From Penicillium oxalicum (Eukaryota > Ascomycota > Eurotiomycetes > Eurotiales > Aspergillaceae): a DNA stretch of 64,000 nt. A program made the translations under genes and the position numbers. The DNA is taken from NCBI RefSeq assembly GCF_001723175.1, contig NC_064653.1:1860001-1924000 (forward strand). Direction: 5' to 3'. Positions within the stretch are counted from its first letter, which is position 1. Each line of letters opens with the position of its first letter. The notes beneath the pieces are model-generated. The model was not told where the DNA came from. It did no database searches and saw only the letters and a list, made by a program, of their open reading frames with translations. This document shows, in pieces, positions 9,526 to 21,179 of this stretch.

Positions 9526-12500
9526 CTTTCTTCAGTCGGACTGTTGTTTTTTTGTCTCACTTCTGAACCAAGAGAAAATCGCAAGGAGGCGTTGCTTTTG
9601 CCTGTGTTGCTTTTTCTCCCTAATTAGAGGTCCGTTGGCGGAGCCGCAATGGCGAATCGAGACGTTGGTGATTGATGGTAGGATCACTTTGTCAATTGAG
9701 GAAGCAGCGACGGGGTTGATGCTCCGTCGTGTGTTGACTGTGATTTTTCAGTTCTGTGTCGAATTGTAGGCTCATTCAATCATCGAGGAGTCTCAATGGT
9801 GGTCTTGCGTTTGCCTTTTGGGAATCTAGCAATGTCATGCAAAACAGCAAACGTACCGCACGCCAAGAGAGAGGGGATAGGGAAGGAGGGGGAAAGAGGT
9901 GCAAAGGAGAAGATTCCCGGTGCTCAGATCAATCTTGGGACAGTCTTAACAAAAAAAAAAGAAACGAACAGAAGCAAACCAAACCAAAGAAAAAAAAAAG
10001 GGAAGCGATGAGCTGGCTAGAGTGCTACAGCTTCGCGGCTAAACTCAAAGGAGGAGCCGAGGGCGATACCAACAATCCACATCCACTACATTCGGCCGTG
10101 CATCCACTCAACTCCTCTTCTCCCACCTCCTCTACACTCGTCCTTTTTTTTCCGGAATCACTGACATGGCGATGGAGCTTCCTTATCCACTATGATGCTC
10201 CCCTGCGGAGGAGCGGGGGACTCCAGTATCCACGGGTCCATTGGACTCGTTATGGTACTATGATCGCTGCATCTGGCGGAAGAGCTAGGTGATTCCAAAA
10301 TAAGAAATCTTGAGCCACCGAGTGGGGGTTTACGCATTGACAGTATGGTTGGCTTGCTGATAAGTCTTCTGGCCGACCAGATCAAGGCTCGACGGGACGA
10401 GAACCTGGCGATTGCTTTCAGGAGTCCCTGTTGAACAGGCTCCGAGTCGAACATCCGTCCAGGAGTCAACCTTGGAAGCATCCAACTAGCCAACTCTACC
10501 TGGTGCCTCGGAGCCAATGAGGCCTGTAAAGGACCACACCCATCCGGTCCCTGAACCGGCCCTGATCGCCCACCAAGACCTTTCCCCCCTCGGTCTCCCG
10601 CGCGGTGTAGCGTATGGTGGAAGTCACGGTGCTCTCTTCACGGTCTCTTTCGAGCTTGTCCGGCCCTTTTCCAGCCCTTTTGCGAGCATGTGGTGCGGAC
10701 CGTGGCGGTTGACCATTACCAAGGACAAGATTCACCCCGCATGGCCAACGCACTGTGAGCTTCCCTATCCTCTCTGTTCGTCGGAAAATGCTATTCGGCA
10801 CCACTGATCTGTCGTGGGGCACGAGCTCCGTGGACGGAGTTCTGTGATTTGAGCTGTGAAAGTCTGGAATTCTCCAGGACCCTCTTCGGGATGGGTCCAT
10901 GCCTGGACGAGCCATCCAGAGCAACCAGTCATTACAAGAGATGGATGCAGTAGTGAGGGGGCAACGATGACATGGACTCCATTCCAGCACCCCATTTTCT
11001 CAAACCCCACAAGAGAAGAGTCCAACGGGGATGCTCCAGTTCGCATGAATTCAACGTGCAGCAGAAGACTGTCCTGATAAGAAAACGGGAGCGGGACTGA
11101 CATGTGATCATGGCCCCTCCAAATCCCAACATTTTTTGAAAGAGGATATCACGCCTCAGGCTTCAAATGTGCCGAGGCGGCGCCTGAGGCGCATGGCCCG
11201 GGCGACGTGGTTTTTCTGTCGCGTGACCTATTGAGCTGGACTGTATGTCGTGCTTCACAAGAGAGAGAGAGGGCTGTCCAATGCGCGCATTGTGAGATCG
11301 TCAAACTAATCCTGGTTTTTTTACCATTTGGCCGCTGGATCGACCCGACGCCTGCAGTAGTGCGGTCTGCAGGTAAAAAGGTGTCCATCGCGTAGAATCG
11401 CAGATGAATGGTCCAAGCGCGGTCTTGATCTGGGTGGGACTCGAAGGATGATGACAATTGAAGAACCTGCACATATTACCATTAGGTATTCTGTTCGATA
11501 GTCGCTGGCTTCTTTTGACTCAGCCGACTATGTAATGCTTTGAAGTACCCTTCCTGTGGTTCCCGTCAAATGACTCCATTCGGACACACTCGGTCGGCTT
11601 CGCCCGAGTCTGCCGCTTGTGGCGCCTTTCGACGGGATTCCGTGATGATCTATCGACGGACATGCCTGGGTCTTTGTCGGCTGGTTTTGCGATGGATCTT
11701 GACAAAGAGTCTGTTTTCGGCAGAAGGTCGATTGAGGCCAAACGGTCGGGCTCTCTGTCCCCACATTTGACTTGGGAGACGGCTCGGCTTGTGCTACGCA
11801 TCTCATTCTAGTCAACTCACAAGTACTCTCTCATTGCTCCCATTGCTCTCATGCGACCATGCATATTGCCCTGGAGTACGCGTGCCAGTTGGGTACATGG
11901 TTGACGAGCACATCTTATCTTCAGATCCAGGTACAGACAAATTTTAATAACAATAGGCAGGACGACCATACTATCAATAGATTCAATTTCTATGAGCAGT
12001 GCCATTGTCAGATTTTGCAAGAGTCCCGAGTCAGGACTACACCAGCGCTCCACACTTACCTAGGTTTCTATACAGATGAACTGCCTAGCTCAAGCTACCT
12101 TGGAGGGGTTTTAGAGCAATACTGTAAGACCCAGGCAAACCCGCCCGTTTAGGTTGGGCAACTGTGCTGAATGGAGTAAAGTTATAGATATTGATAGGAT
12201 GGACTGTTACAAAATAGAAAAGGCAGGACTTGGATCAATACTTTCACTCGGACACACCTCGAGCTACACCAAATAAAGTTCTGTTACCTTATGACCTAGC
12301 AGACGTTGCTTGCTGTTGGGGTTGAGAGACTCCTGGTGCCTAAATTGATTGTCCATAGTGTAGGTGGGAAATTGCTACATAGATGTTGATCTTCTTTCGC
12401 TGGTCAGTGCTGGAGACAGGCCCATTTTATACGACGGGTGGCGAAGCTCACATATTCGCTGGGCTTTCAAGTAACGTGGCGCGCACGGATGACTCGAGAT

Positions 12501-12783
12501 GGACAAATCGAGCGGGTAGCCGTTCTTGGATCGAGGGCGGTACATCCTGCAGGCCAGTCTCTCCCTCCCATCGCGGGGCGTGCGCGCCACGAACACAAAA
12601 GAGCTTGTGGAGGTACCCCGTCTCAGCCAGAGAAAAAAAAAAGAGAGAGAGAAAGAGCCATTTCGCACTTGGCTATCACCGAGTCAAGTCTTCAAGGCGC
12701 ATTGCATCCTTTCAACTATTTCCTGTCCTCGGCCAGAATTTATCTTCGCCGTGACGCTTTCGAGTGTGGTGCATGGCGCCACC
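9526..12783. other. 3.3 kb divergent intergenic region between ATRR and the K+ channel gene
   Basis: No gene could be supported. It contains an A-rich patch on the + strand (about 9950-10010), a T-run near 10143 and a short inverted repeat at 11152-11192. Open frames on both strands (for example 10496-10990 -) are Arg/Pro/Ser-rich and motif-free, typical of chance frames. It must hold the promoters of both flanking genes. Confidence 0.45.
11152..11192. repeat. Short inverted repeat (potential hairpin)
   Basis: Two arms, GCCTCAGGC and GCCTGAGGC, are reverse complements separated by about 21 bases. The spacer contains a further GC-rich stretch, GAGGCGGCGCC. It lies in the intergenic region with no gene nearby. 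No target-site duplication or terminal motif points to a transposable element. Confidence 0.4.
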
Positions 12784-15107
12784 ATGGAGAACGAATTCCC
12801 GCCCGTGGCGGCCGCTGCGAACGCAGCGACAGCGCGACTTTCGCTGATGGGGCGCCTGTCAAGCAAATTCCGCATGAGACCCGCCGAAGACGATGAGCCG
12901 CAGTCGTGGTGGATTGCTTCAACAGCGATCCCGCTCGTGGCGGCAGCCACTGGCCCTCTTGCGAATGTCATGTCCATCGTGGCACTGGTGTCACCCTGGA
13001 GGAACACGATTGTTTCGCAAGAAAAAGGTCCGGCCGGCACGACGATTCAGCAGGGGTTCGATGACCCCCACTGGTAAGGATATACCAGCTCCCCTCCTCT
13101 GTCTTGGCAGATGACCGATTGATGAACGTGTGGTCCTTAGGGTATTAGCTTTGAATGCTGTGTCACTCTTCTGGGGTGTGGTGGGCAATATCTTCCTCCT
13201 ATTTAATTTTACACAAGTGGTGCGGTATATCATTGCGCTTCCTGTGACGGTTGTTGCGTGGTTTCTTGCGACTGGTATCGTAAGTGATCCGTCCACTCGC
13301 ATCAACCTGGGACCTGTTTTCTAATTCTCCACGACAGCTGTGCGGGATCACAGCTTCCCTCTCAATCTACGACCCACCGATCGCCCCCAATGAACTCTAC
13401 TCCCAAGCGTATTGGAGTGCTGTCATTGCAGCCGTGCTCTACTTTATGCTGGGCAGTCTTCTGATGATCAACATGCTCGGTTACTTCCTGGGGAAATATC
13501 CGCAGCATTTCTCTCTCACGGATGATCAGCGGACCCTCATTCTGCAGATGACTGGGTTTGTGATTTGGTTGTTGATCGGTGCTGCCATCTTTCAAAAAAT
13601 CTTGGGCATTGATTTCGCGGATGCATTGTACTTCAGTGATATCACGGTGCTTACTTTAGGCTTTGGCGATGTGGTTCCTCAAACCTCCGCCGGAAAGGGT
13701 CTCATCTGGCCCTATGCCGTGATTGGCATTGTGATGCTCGGTCTGGTAGTGGGCAGTATTCACCAGTTCGCTCGAGAGGTCCATTACGACAATGTCGTGC
13801 GTAAACATATTGAGACGAAACGGCAAGCCACGTTTGATAGATCTGTCACAATCGAACAGCTTCGTGATGATCCCACTATTCCCCTTCAAAATATCCAACT
13901 GGTTGGAAACCATGAGGCCTCAACCACCATGGATTGCCTCCCTCTCCGGGATAGTGCTGCCTTATCCCACCGTCCTCACAGTGGCCAGAATGGACATCAT
14001 CGACACGGACCGGTCCGCACTACCATCCACGCCCTGAATCCTGTGCGCCGTCCACGATTGCTTGTCATGAGGGAAGAAAAGGATCGATTCATCGCAATGC
14101 GCAAAATCCAACACGAAACAATGCAATTCCGTCGATGGAATGACCTCGTCATCAGCGTCATTGTGTATGCATTCGTCTGGACCGGAGGCGCCCTGGTTTT
14201 CTGGAGTCTTGAAGACATGTCTTATTTTGACGGGTTGTACTTCTGTTTCTGCTCGCTCATTACCATCGGCTACGGAGATTTTACACCCAAATCCAATGCG
14301 GGGCGGCCGTTCTTCGTTGTCTGGTCACTGATCGCCATTCCAACCATGACCATGCTCATTTCTCAAATGAGCGACACGGTGGTGGCTGGATATAAGCATT
14401 CGGCGGAGAAGTTCAGTGACTATTTTGTCTTACCTCGCTTGGGAGTGTACCAAGAGACTCTTTCTCATCTGCCGCTCCTCAAGAGATGGATATCGGCTCA
14501 CCAGGAAAAGCAGCGCCTCAATCGAGGCTTCGAAGTTGGCGTGGAAGCCAGCGAAAGCAATGAAACAGACTTTGTGACGCCCGGCTCGCAGGAGCATGGA
14601 CCAGTTGTTCCCCTCCGTTCTCGCTCGAGTAGCGGTCACCCAATCCGTACACTCGAAGAGCTTGCGCGGGACGAAAATCCATCGCCCTATGAACTTGCAC
14701 AGCAGCTTGCTTTTGCCATCCGTCGAACCACACAAGATGCACGAGAATTCGAACATAAGAGATATACCTATGAAGAATGGGTCGAGTTCACTCGGCTCAT
14801 TCAATTCACAAATCCAAAATCCTGGCCAGCGCCATCTGAGGGTCCGAGTAGGTCGTTCCCAAAGGGGAGCACCAGCGTTGATGCTGATGAGTACGGGGTC
14901 TTGAATTGGGACTGGATTGGTCAAGATAGCCCGATGCTCGCCCATCAATCGGAGCCCGAGTGGATCCTAGACAGACTTTGTGAAAGCCTCGTCCGTTATG
15001 TATCGACACAGGAGCAAGGATGGGCTGCTGTACAGAACCAACCTGATGATGTGGCGGAACAATTTACTCTGAGGAAAGAGAGGGATTTGGGCATTGAAGA
15101 CACTTGA
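12784..15107 (+). CDS. Two-pore-domain outward-rectifier-type potassium channel (TOK family)
   Basis: Three exons: 12784-13073, 13141-13279 and 13338-15107, with introns of 67 and 58 bp. Splicing gives 732 aa. The start ATG sits in ACCATGG context. The protein has several hydrophobic segments before the first pore and two pore loops with filters TLGFGD (about residue 249) and TIGYGD (about 452), then a long soluble C-terminus. Eight membrane segments with two pore loops define the fungal TOK1 family, plasma-membrane channels that pass outward K+ current on depolarisation. The first intron joins DDPHW to VLALN, and the second joins ATGI to LCGIT. Both junctions sit in or next to hydrophobic segments and keep frame. 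The first filter has Leu and Phe where the second has Ile and Tyr; asymmetric filters are normal in this family. Confidence 0.9.
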
Positions 15108-15737
15108 AGCATTGGGCCCTCTCTCGAGTGATCGAATGCCTTTCAAGAAGCACATGATTTCACACCACTGGTGCATCGCGGCTCACTCTAGCCTTTGGCT
15201 TGTGGATTTGGATATTTGCATGGCCGTGTAGAAATCGTTCAGAATACATGCAGGGCCACACGATGGTCTAGGTTTCAACTCCCAAATATTCATCGTTGCT
15301 TGGTCATGGTCGATGCTGTCAACATGCTGTTGCAGTGGTTTCTTTGCCAATAATCTATCTCGGTCATCCGATGCATGATTGTGCACCTCTTCCTATAGCA
15401 CAGTCAGGGAGTAGATCTTTCGTCCAGTTCAAGCCTTCAATGGGAAAATCAATAAAAAATGCTCTTAAGTAGACTGAGCGTTAGAATATCCCTGGGTCCT
15501 CGGCGGTGTCAAATAGTCTCAGGAGCTTTGAGCCAGGGCTGGTCCCCCGGACGTTACCCCACCAATCCAAAACATGAGTCGAGACCGATGCAAAGCCTCC
15601 ATCCTGCTCTGCTCCTTCACACATGAGATGTGGTGAATCACAAAGTGCTTATACCACCTCCTCTCTTTTCGAGCGTTACGTAAACTGCCCCATTCTCTCC
15701 TGCCACGTCTGGGATTATTCCAAGACCAGTCGCCAAT
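15108..15737. other. Intergenic region
   Basis: The 3' flank of the channel gene and the promoter of the macro-domain gene. No gene or structured repeat was seen. The antisense frame at 15519-15845 overlaps the next gene's start and has no motif. Confidence 0.4.
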
Positions 15738-16457
15738 ATGACCACGAACATCCCCGAGATTATCCTCTTGTGCCAGGATGCCGACTTTCTCACAGCCTTT
15801 GACGATGCCATGCACAACTATTGGCCTCAATTCGACCCCGGTCAAATCAAGATCACCAAGTTAAACTACCGTCTCAATATGCTCCCACCATCCGTCAAGT
15901 TCGATCTAGTGGTCTCACCCGCCAATTCCTACGGTCGCCTCGATGGAGCATTCGACCATGCCATCTCCATGACCTTTTGCCCACGAGACGACTACCATGC
16001 GCTCACTCGCGCCACTCAGACAGTGCTCTACGACAAATGGCGTGGGTTTGCGCCCCCAGGCTCGTGCACTTTGGTCGAATTTCCAGAAGACCTCAAGCAG
16101 AACCCCATTGGTTGTCACTGGGTCGCAATTTGTCCGACAATGCGAGAGCCCGAGAACGTCAGCTGGGATCGCGAGTTGGTGTATGAATGTGTGTGGAGCT
16201 TGCTGTGCCAAGTCGAAGGACATAATCGGCATATTTCAGAGCACAAAAAGATCAGAAGCATGCTCATGGTGCCATTCGCTGCGGGAATCGGGAAAGTCAG
16301 TAAAGCACGCTGGGCGGGACAGACTGTTTTGGCCATGAAGCATTTTGTGGATGCGCTTGAGAACCCTCAAGTTTGGGGTTCCTTGCAATGGGATACAATT
16401 GAGAAGATCGATAATGAGGTCCGGGTGACCTGGGATGAAGGACAGCAAGCTGATTAG
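15738..16457 (+). CDS. Macro-domain-like protein
   Basis: A single exon of 239 aa starting at the ATG in CCAATATGACC. The stretch SPANSYGRLDGAFDHAIS (about residues 60-77) matches the first ligand-binding loop of macro domains, where classical members have N-A-A-N followed by a glycine-rich turn. PFAAGIGKVS near residue 180 occupies the position of the second glycine loop. Macro domains bind ADP-ribose and related ligands, and some hydrolyse ADP-ribose adducts. Here the NAAN motif reads S-P-A-N, so ligand binding is plausible but catalysis is uncertain. No signal peptide or membrane segment is visible, so it is probably cytosolic or nuclear. Fungal genomes carry a divergent family annotated 'macro domain-like', and this fits it by length. 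Confidence 0.75.
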   Translation: MTTNIPEIILLCQDADFLTAFDDAMHNYWPQFDPGQIKITKLNYRLNMLPPSVKFDLVVSPANSYGRLDGAFDHAISMTFCPRDDYHALTRATQTVLYDKWRGFAPPGSCTLVEFPEDLKQNPIGCHWVAICPTMREPENVSWDRELVYECVWSLLCQVEGHNRHISEHKKIRSMLMVPFAAGIGKVSKARWAGQTVLAMKHFVDALENPQVWGSLQWDTIEKIDNEVRVTWDEGQQAD

Positions 16458-17349
16458 TTTTGGAGTCTGCCAAGTTTCGTAAAGATGCAGAGTAATCAAG
16501 AACTCGTGTAAGGCTCCTGCTCCGGAATCATGTTGTAGATTGACCTTTTAGAGCGAGCGGCTTCCCATTGTGAGTCTTGGAGATAAAAAAAGACGTATTT
16601 TCCGGTGGAAGTTTCCCAGCCAATCCGGTCGCTAAGTTGGGCATGAGGAGAGAGTCGATGATTGTTGGTGCTCATCGGAGGTAATGGATGAGGCGAAAAG
16701 ACAGCCCAGTTTCTGGGTGAACCAGAATATTTATCGCGTCTTGATACTGTCACTGCATTTGCCTCCACACGAGGAGCAAAGATCGGCCCACGAATGGTAG
16801 TGAAACATTTCTAGACCACCATAACGACTGGAGTCTCTAAAGAGAACATAGGAATCTGAATATTTGTGATTGCCGTGATCGTGTTTAATCAAGCTCCCCA
16901 GATCATAATTAGGAGCTAAATCTGAGAGGAGGGATGACACGACTCGCTCTTCCAGCAATCAGTGTATCCTGAGATTTCCAAAATCTGAGAATTCACCGTG
17001 TGAGTTGAGAGGCACTACAGTGCTGAAACTCCAGTGGCCTGTACCTAGTAGGTGCTCGAAATACTTCATTTGCTGTAGAATGACCCAGGAAAGGCTACAT
17101 GCGTGTGATAAACGGGGTCGTCATAATCATATCACGATGTCGCCTCAACCGCCACTCACACTCTGTGTCTGTTTATTAAGAGCTCCATGACGAAGTCATC
17201 AGTTCTCGTTGTCTTTGAGAGCATTTGATTTCTCCTATTTGAGGAAACGCAAATTGGAAACCGATCTTGGTGGGTACTGTCAAGTCCAACAAAATCAATG
17301 GGAGCTTTAGAACTTTGCTGACTGAAAAGTCGTCTAGTACATCAACATC
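16458..17349. other. Intergenic region with a possible decayed gene on the minus strand
   Basis: Two consecutive minus-strand frames, 16731-16958 and 16496-16768, overlap in different phases. Both have reasonably protein-like composition; the first has a CSSCGGKCS stretch. I found no splice pair joining them and recognise no domain. They could be a broken gene, an unrecognised two-exon gene or chance frames. Nothing else was seen between 16960 and 17349. Confidence 0.25.
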
Positions 17350-17670
17350 ATGCCGTCCTCCAAGACAGACACTGCGATGCGGTTCCCGGCGAGCGAACAC
17401 CAACAACGCCGGATTTGGACTACCCAAGACAAGAAAGCTGCAGCCAGGGCAAACAATGAGCTCGAATATGGCAAGAATAAATCCCAGGAGAGCACGGCTT
17501 GGTCTCCGGAGCAAATGCTTGAATCCCACATGAACGCGGCGGGCAATCCCGAGCCCGACCCAGCAACTTTCGGCGATGGAGCCAAAGCCAAAGCGAAGAA
17601 CAAGTCGGGTCAAATGGAGGAGGCAGACATGTTCGAGGCGATGAATGCGGACACAACTCGATTTGAGTAG
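17350..17670 (+). CDS. Small hydrophilic protein of unknown function
   Basis: A single frame of 106 aa, Lys-, Glu- and Ala-rich, without membrane segments or a signal peptide. The central part, WTTQDKKAAARANNELEYGK, is probably helical, and there is a short AKAKAKNK basic run near residue 80. The ATG at 17350 sits in ATCATGC context. The opposite strand has a longer open frame (17176-17742), but that one is unusually rich in Leu, Cys and Arg, as antisense shadows often are. I do not recognise a family. It lies between the macro-domain and kinesin-3 genes on the same strand. Confidence 0.5.
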   Translation: MPSSKTDTAMRFPASEHQQRRIWTTQDKKAAARANNELEYGKNKSQESTAWSPEQMLESHMNAAGNPEPDPATFGDGAKAKAKNKSGQMEEADMFEAMNADTTRFE

Positions 17671-18540
17671 GTTACTGGCAAGTCTGGGGCAATCTTGGGC
17701 ATGCACTTTAAAAAACAAGAACAAGAACTCAGACTGGGCCACCTAGTCTTCACACTTCACTCGTGATGCACACACCGAGCTTGTTTTCAAGACAGATGAT
17801 AGGATATTCTTGTATGATAGACATTCGTACAATGTGACCCAACACAATTCAAACCGTTTTGAACAAGCTCGAATTGAGGTTCCACAATGACATTTGAGTA
17901 AGATCCACCCGTGACCGAGGTTTCCACGTAGATGCAACTTTAGCATGGGGCACGTTAGGTTCATCGGGCGGCCATCAATGGACGCATTGCCGTAGCAACG
18001 CCCACCGTCAAATCGCCCGCTTCATCAACCGAAGCAACCATCCCCGGCGCTGTTGATAAGCCGATGAGGAGGTCATCGTTGTGTGTCGTGTGGATCATTA
18101 AGATCATCTTTTCTCCGACATATTGATCTTGCCCTCGCAGAACAATCGCATCCCAGATTCTCCATCAATATGATTCACTGAAGCAGCGTGTCATACCGAT
18201 CTATACTCTTGTTTACTGGCCTGCCACTCTCCGCGGGGACCACCACACGCTCAAACAAGAAACCACAACCAGTCGGGGCAGATAGAAGCAAACAATCGAG
18301 AATTTTCACCACTGTACGCATTGATCCCATCTTACTACACCTCTCCTTGCACACCATCTCAACACTATTCGACGCTCGTCGACCAACGATCAGGTTGGTT
18401 CGACTCGTGCCTTCACTCCCTCCCCCACATTTCACGCCATTCAACCCACCCCCAGCAGTTGCATGTACTCTCATTTGGTCGAACGACGATGCGATGCCGT
18501 CAAAACTTGGATGCATTTATTAAGGAAACACAGCGGGGAG
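17671..18540. other. Promoter and leader region of the kinesin-3 gene
   Basis: No gene is supported. The last 300 bases are C- and A-rich on the + strand, like a fungal 5' leader. An in-frame ATG at 18463 lies upstream of the start I chose for the kinesin, and another at 18511. Confidence 0.4.
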
Positions 18541-20623
18541 ATGGCGCTAGATCCGCGATTCTACCGACACCTCGGCCACGGGCATGGGCCTGGCTCGATT
18601 TCGTCTGCGACATCGTCCGAATCCTCTGCATTTACCGGAATCACATCGCCTAGCATGCTTTCGACATCGGCCTCTGCCGCAGTTATGCGATCAACGGCAT
18701 CCAGTCCTTCCCTTCGAGCTCGAGAGAGCGTATCCGTGCCGATCAACCATCAAGATGGAGTCGCAAGCCCTTCACCTGGCGGCAACGTGCGAGTAGTGGT
18801 TCGAGTTCGGAAATTCCTTCCACGAGGTATGGTAAAGAGCAGCAGCTCGTTGAGTCGCAGTGGTGTCGGCCACATGCGCCGCGCCGCATAATGACCGGCA
18901 ATAACAAAAAATGTGCAAGGCTGACTGAGTGACCACAGAGATTGAACGTCAGGCAGAATGTTTGATAGAGATGAACCCTGCAACTCAGATGACGCGCCTT
19001 AAAGCGCCCAGACCAAGCCCAGATGATCGCGGAAAGCCGAAATCTCAAGCACGAGGAAAAGTCCTGGAGGATAAATCATTCACCTTCGATAACTCGTTCT
19101 GGTCACACGATGAGCGAGATGATCACTATGCGCACCAAGAAGACGTCTACAACTGTCTAGGAGAAGAGTTTCTGGATCACAACTTCGAGGGATACCATAC
19201 CTGCATCTTTGCCTATGGCCAGACGGGATCTGGGAAAAGTTACACGATGATGGGCACCCCGGAACAACCTGGCTTGATCCCACGAACCTGCGAGGACTTG
19301 TTCGAGCGGATAGAGTCCTCGCCATCTCCGGATATCAGCTACAATGTCCGGGTGTCGTACTTTGAGGTTTACAACGAACACGTGCGGGATCTTCTAGTTC
19401 CCAGAACTGACCCCCCTCACTATCTTCGAATCAGGGAGTCTCCATCGGAGGGTCCCTATGTCAAAGACTTGACCGAGGTCACAGCGAGAAATTACAACGA
19501 ACTGATGAGATTCATGCGCAAAGGTGATGTGTCGCGTACTGTGGCGAGCACCAAAATGAACGACACGTCCTCGCGATCTCACGCCGTATTCACCATCACA
19601 CTAAAACAAATACATCACGATCTCTCTACGGATGAGACGACGGAACGAACAGCTCGCATTCGGTTGGTTGACCTTGCAGGCTCCGAGCGTGCCAAGGCGA
19701 CTGAAGCAACGGGTGCACGTCTGCGTGAAGGCTCTAATATCAACAAGTCCCTGACCACGTTGGGTCGAGTTATTGCAGCTTTAGCTGACCCAGAGAAGAT
19801 TCGAGGAGGCCGAAAGGGCAAATCCCTGGTCCCATATCGAGATTCAATCCTGACTTGGCTCTTAAAAGACAGTCTGGGCGGTAATTCCAAGACAGCCATG
19901 ATTGCATGTATCTCTCCCGCCGATTATGAGGAGACACTCTCGACCCTTCGGTATGCTGATCAGGCAAAACGCATCCGAACCCGCGCTCGTGTGAATCAGG
20001 ACCATGTCTCTGCTGCCGAACGTGACCAGCAGATCGCCGAGATGGCCGAGACTATCCGTACTCTTCAGCTGAGCGTGAGTCAAGCGCATGCCAATGCACG
20101 TGCAACCGAGCAGCAGGACGAACGGTTGGAGGAATACCAACAAAAGGTGGAGAAGATGCAGAGACTGATGGAGGAGACGAAGATGGTCAGCGAGTGCAAG
20201 ATTCGCCAATTACAGACGGAGAATGAAGCTCTGCGCATGCATCTGAAGCTGGCACTGGAGAGTTTGAAGAATCCCATTCCTGCTGTGGCACTCGGATCGC
20301 CTGAACCATCACTGGCCGAGGAGGATCACAACCAGCGGGGTCCGGACGGGTCTCCGACCATCGGTCCACCAGAATCGGAGCCAGAGATTTGGGAGGATGA
20401 GGACGAGGACGAGGATGACGAAGATGACGACGACACGATTATTTTTGGCAATGACGAGAACGATGCATATCAGATGCAGGAGCGCATGCAAGACCTACTC
20501 GGTGATCTCGGCATGTTCAAGCGTAAACTTGCCTCTGACCACGAACGCTGGCGACCTACCAGTGAGCATTTGGGTGTCCGAAAACGCCGAGTGCTCGGCA
20601 GCGTTACTTCCAACACTCTTTAA
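18541..20623 (+). CDS. Kinesin-3 family motor, short form without FHA or PH domains (UncB-like)
   Basis: Two exons, 18541-18826 and 18939-20623, with a 112 bp intron. It encodes 656 aa. The junction restores RKFLPREIERQAECLI, a typical kinesin-3 motor start. Motor motifs: GQTGSGKS (about 189), SSRSH (about 305), DLAGSE (about 339), and neck-linker region ADQAKRIRTRARVNQD. A coiled coil follows (about 460-540), then a very acidic run of Glu and Asp near 580-596 and a basic C-terminus. Full-length fungal kinesin-3 (UncA-like) is about 1600 aa with FHA and PH cargo domains. This protein lacks them and matches the second, shorter fungal kinesin-3 known as UncB in Aspergillus and Kin3 in Neurospora. 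The start is uncertain: in-frame ATGs at 18463 and 18511 would add 26 or 10 residues. Confidence 0.87.
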
Positions 20624-21179
20624 TTACTGATCCTTTGGTTTCGATCTGTTCCGTTCAAGCGTGTACATTGGGCGTTGGTGGCGGAACTAGTTGCTACGGT
20701 CGTTATTGAGCGGAGCACCTTCCTGTCTTCTGGTGGCAAGTATCCTATCATAGCGTCGAGTTGGCGGTTCTTTGTCCTGATTGCTTTGCTGCCACTTCTT
20801 TGTGATCCTTTTGTGATATTAGCGAGAGATTCCCTGCTACGAGTAATGAAACCCGAGATGAATCCCTGATACCCAAATGCCCCCCCAGAGCTGGCCGAGG
20901 TTGTATGGTTATTGCATATCGTATTTGAAGAGTATGAGACTTCGAAGAGAGCCTCGTATAGCCCAATCTTCAGGAATCTAGTTTGACAGTCCCCAAGTCC
21001 AGAGCAAGAGTTCCTCGAAGGAGCTGCAGATGCGGAGGCGGAGATTAGGGCAGGTGCGCCGCGCGGTGGGCCGCTTATGGCATCACTGCTTTTTCTCTGA
21101 GTCAACTCTTCTTCCCCACCAAGCGATCCAAGATCCTGAACGCAGCCCCGTCGCGCTTCGAGAAATTGAGCCATTCACC
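20624..21179. other. Intergenic region between kinesin-3 and eIF2B delta
   Basis: The 3' flank of the kinesin gene and the leader of the eIF2B gene. An open frame continues upstream of the eIF2B start to 21030 but is Arg-rich and unlike the family. No other feature was seen. Confidence 0.4.

Noticed and set aside
10496..10990. 164-codon minus-strand frame between ATRR and the K+ channel
   Set aside because: Arg/Pro/Ser-rich without domain, signal peptide or splice signals; looks like a chance frame.
5692..15107. Secondary-metabolite gene cluster around the NRPS-like enzyme
   Set aside because: The neighbours are a K+ channel and a macro-like protein. No tailoring enzyme, transporter or pathway regulator is adjacent, and the domain layout fits primary choline metabolism.
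17176..17742. 188-codon minus-strand frame opposite the small hydrophilic protein
   Set aside because: Its Leu/Cys/Arg-rich composition is typical of an antisense frame; the + strand frame has more natural composition and start context.
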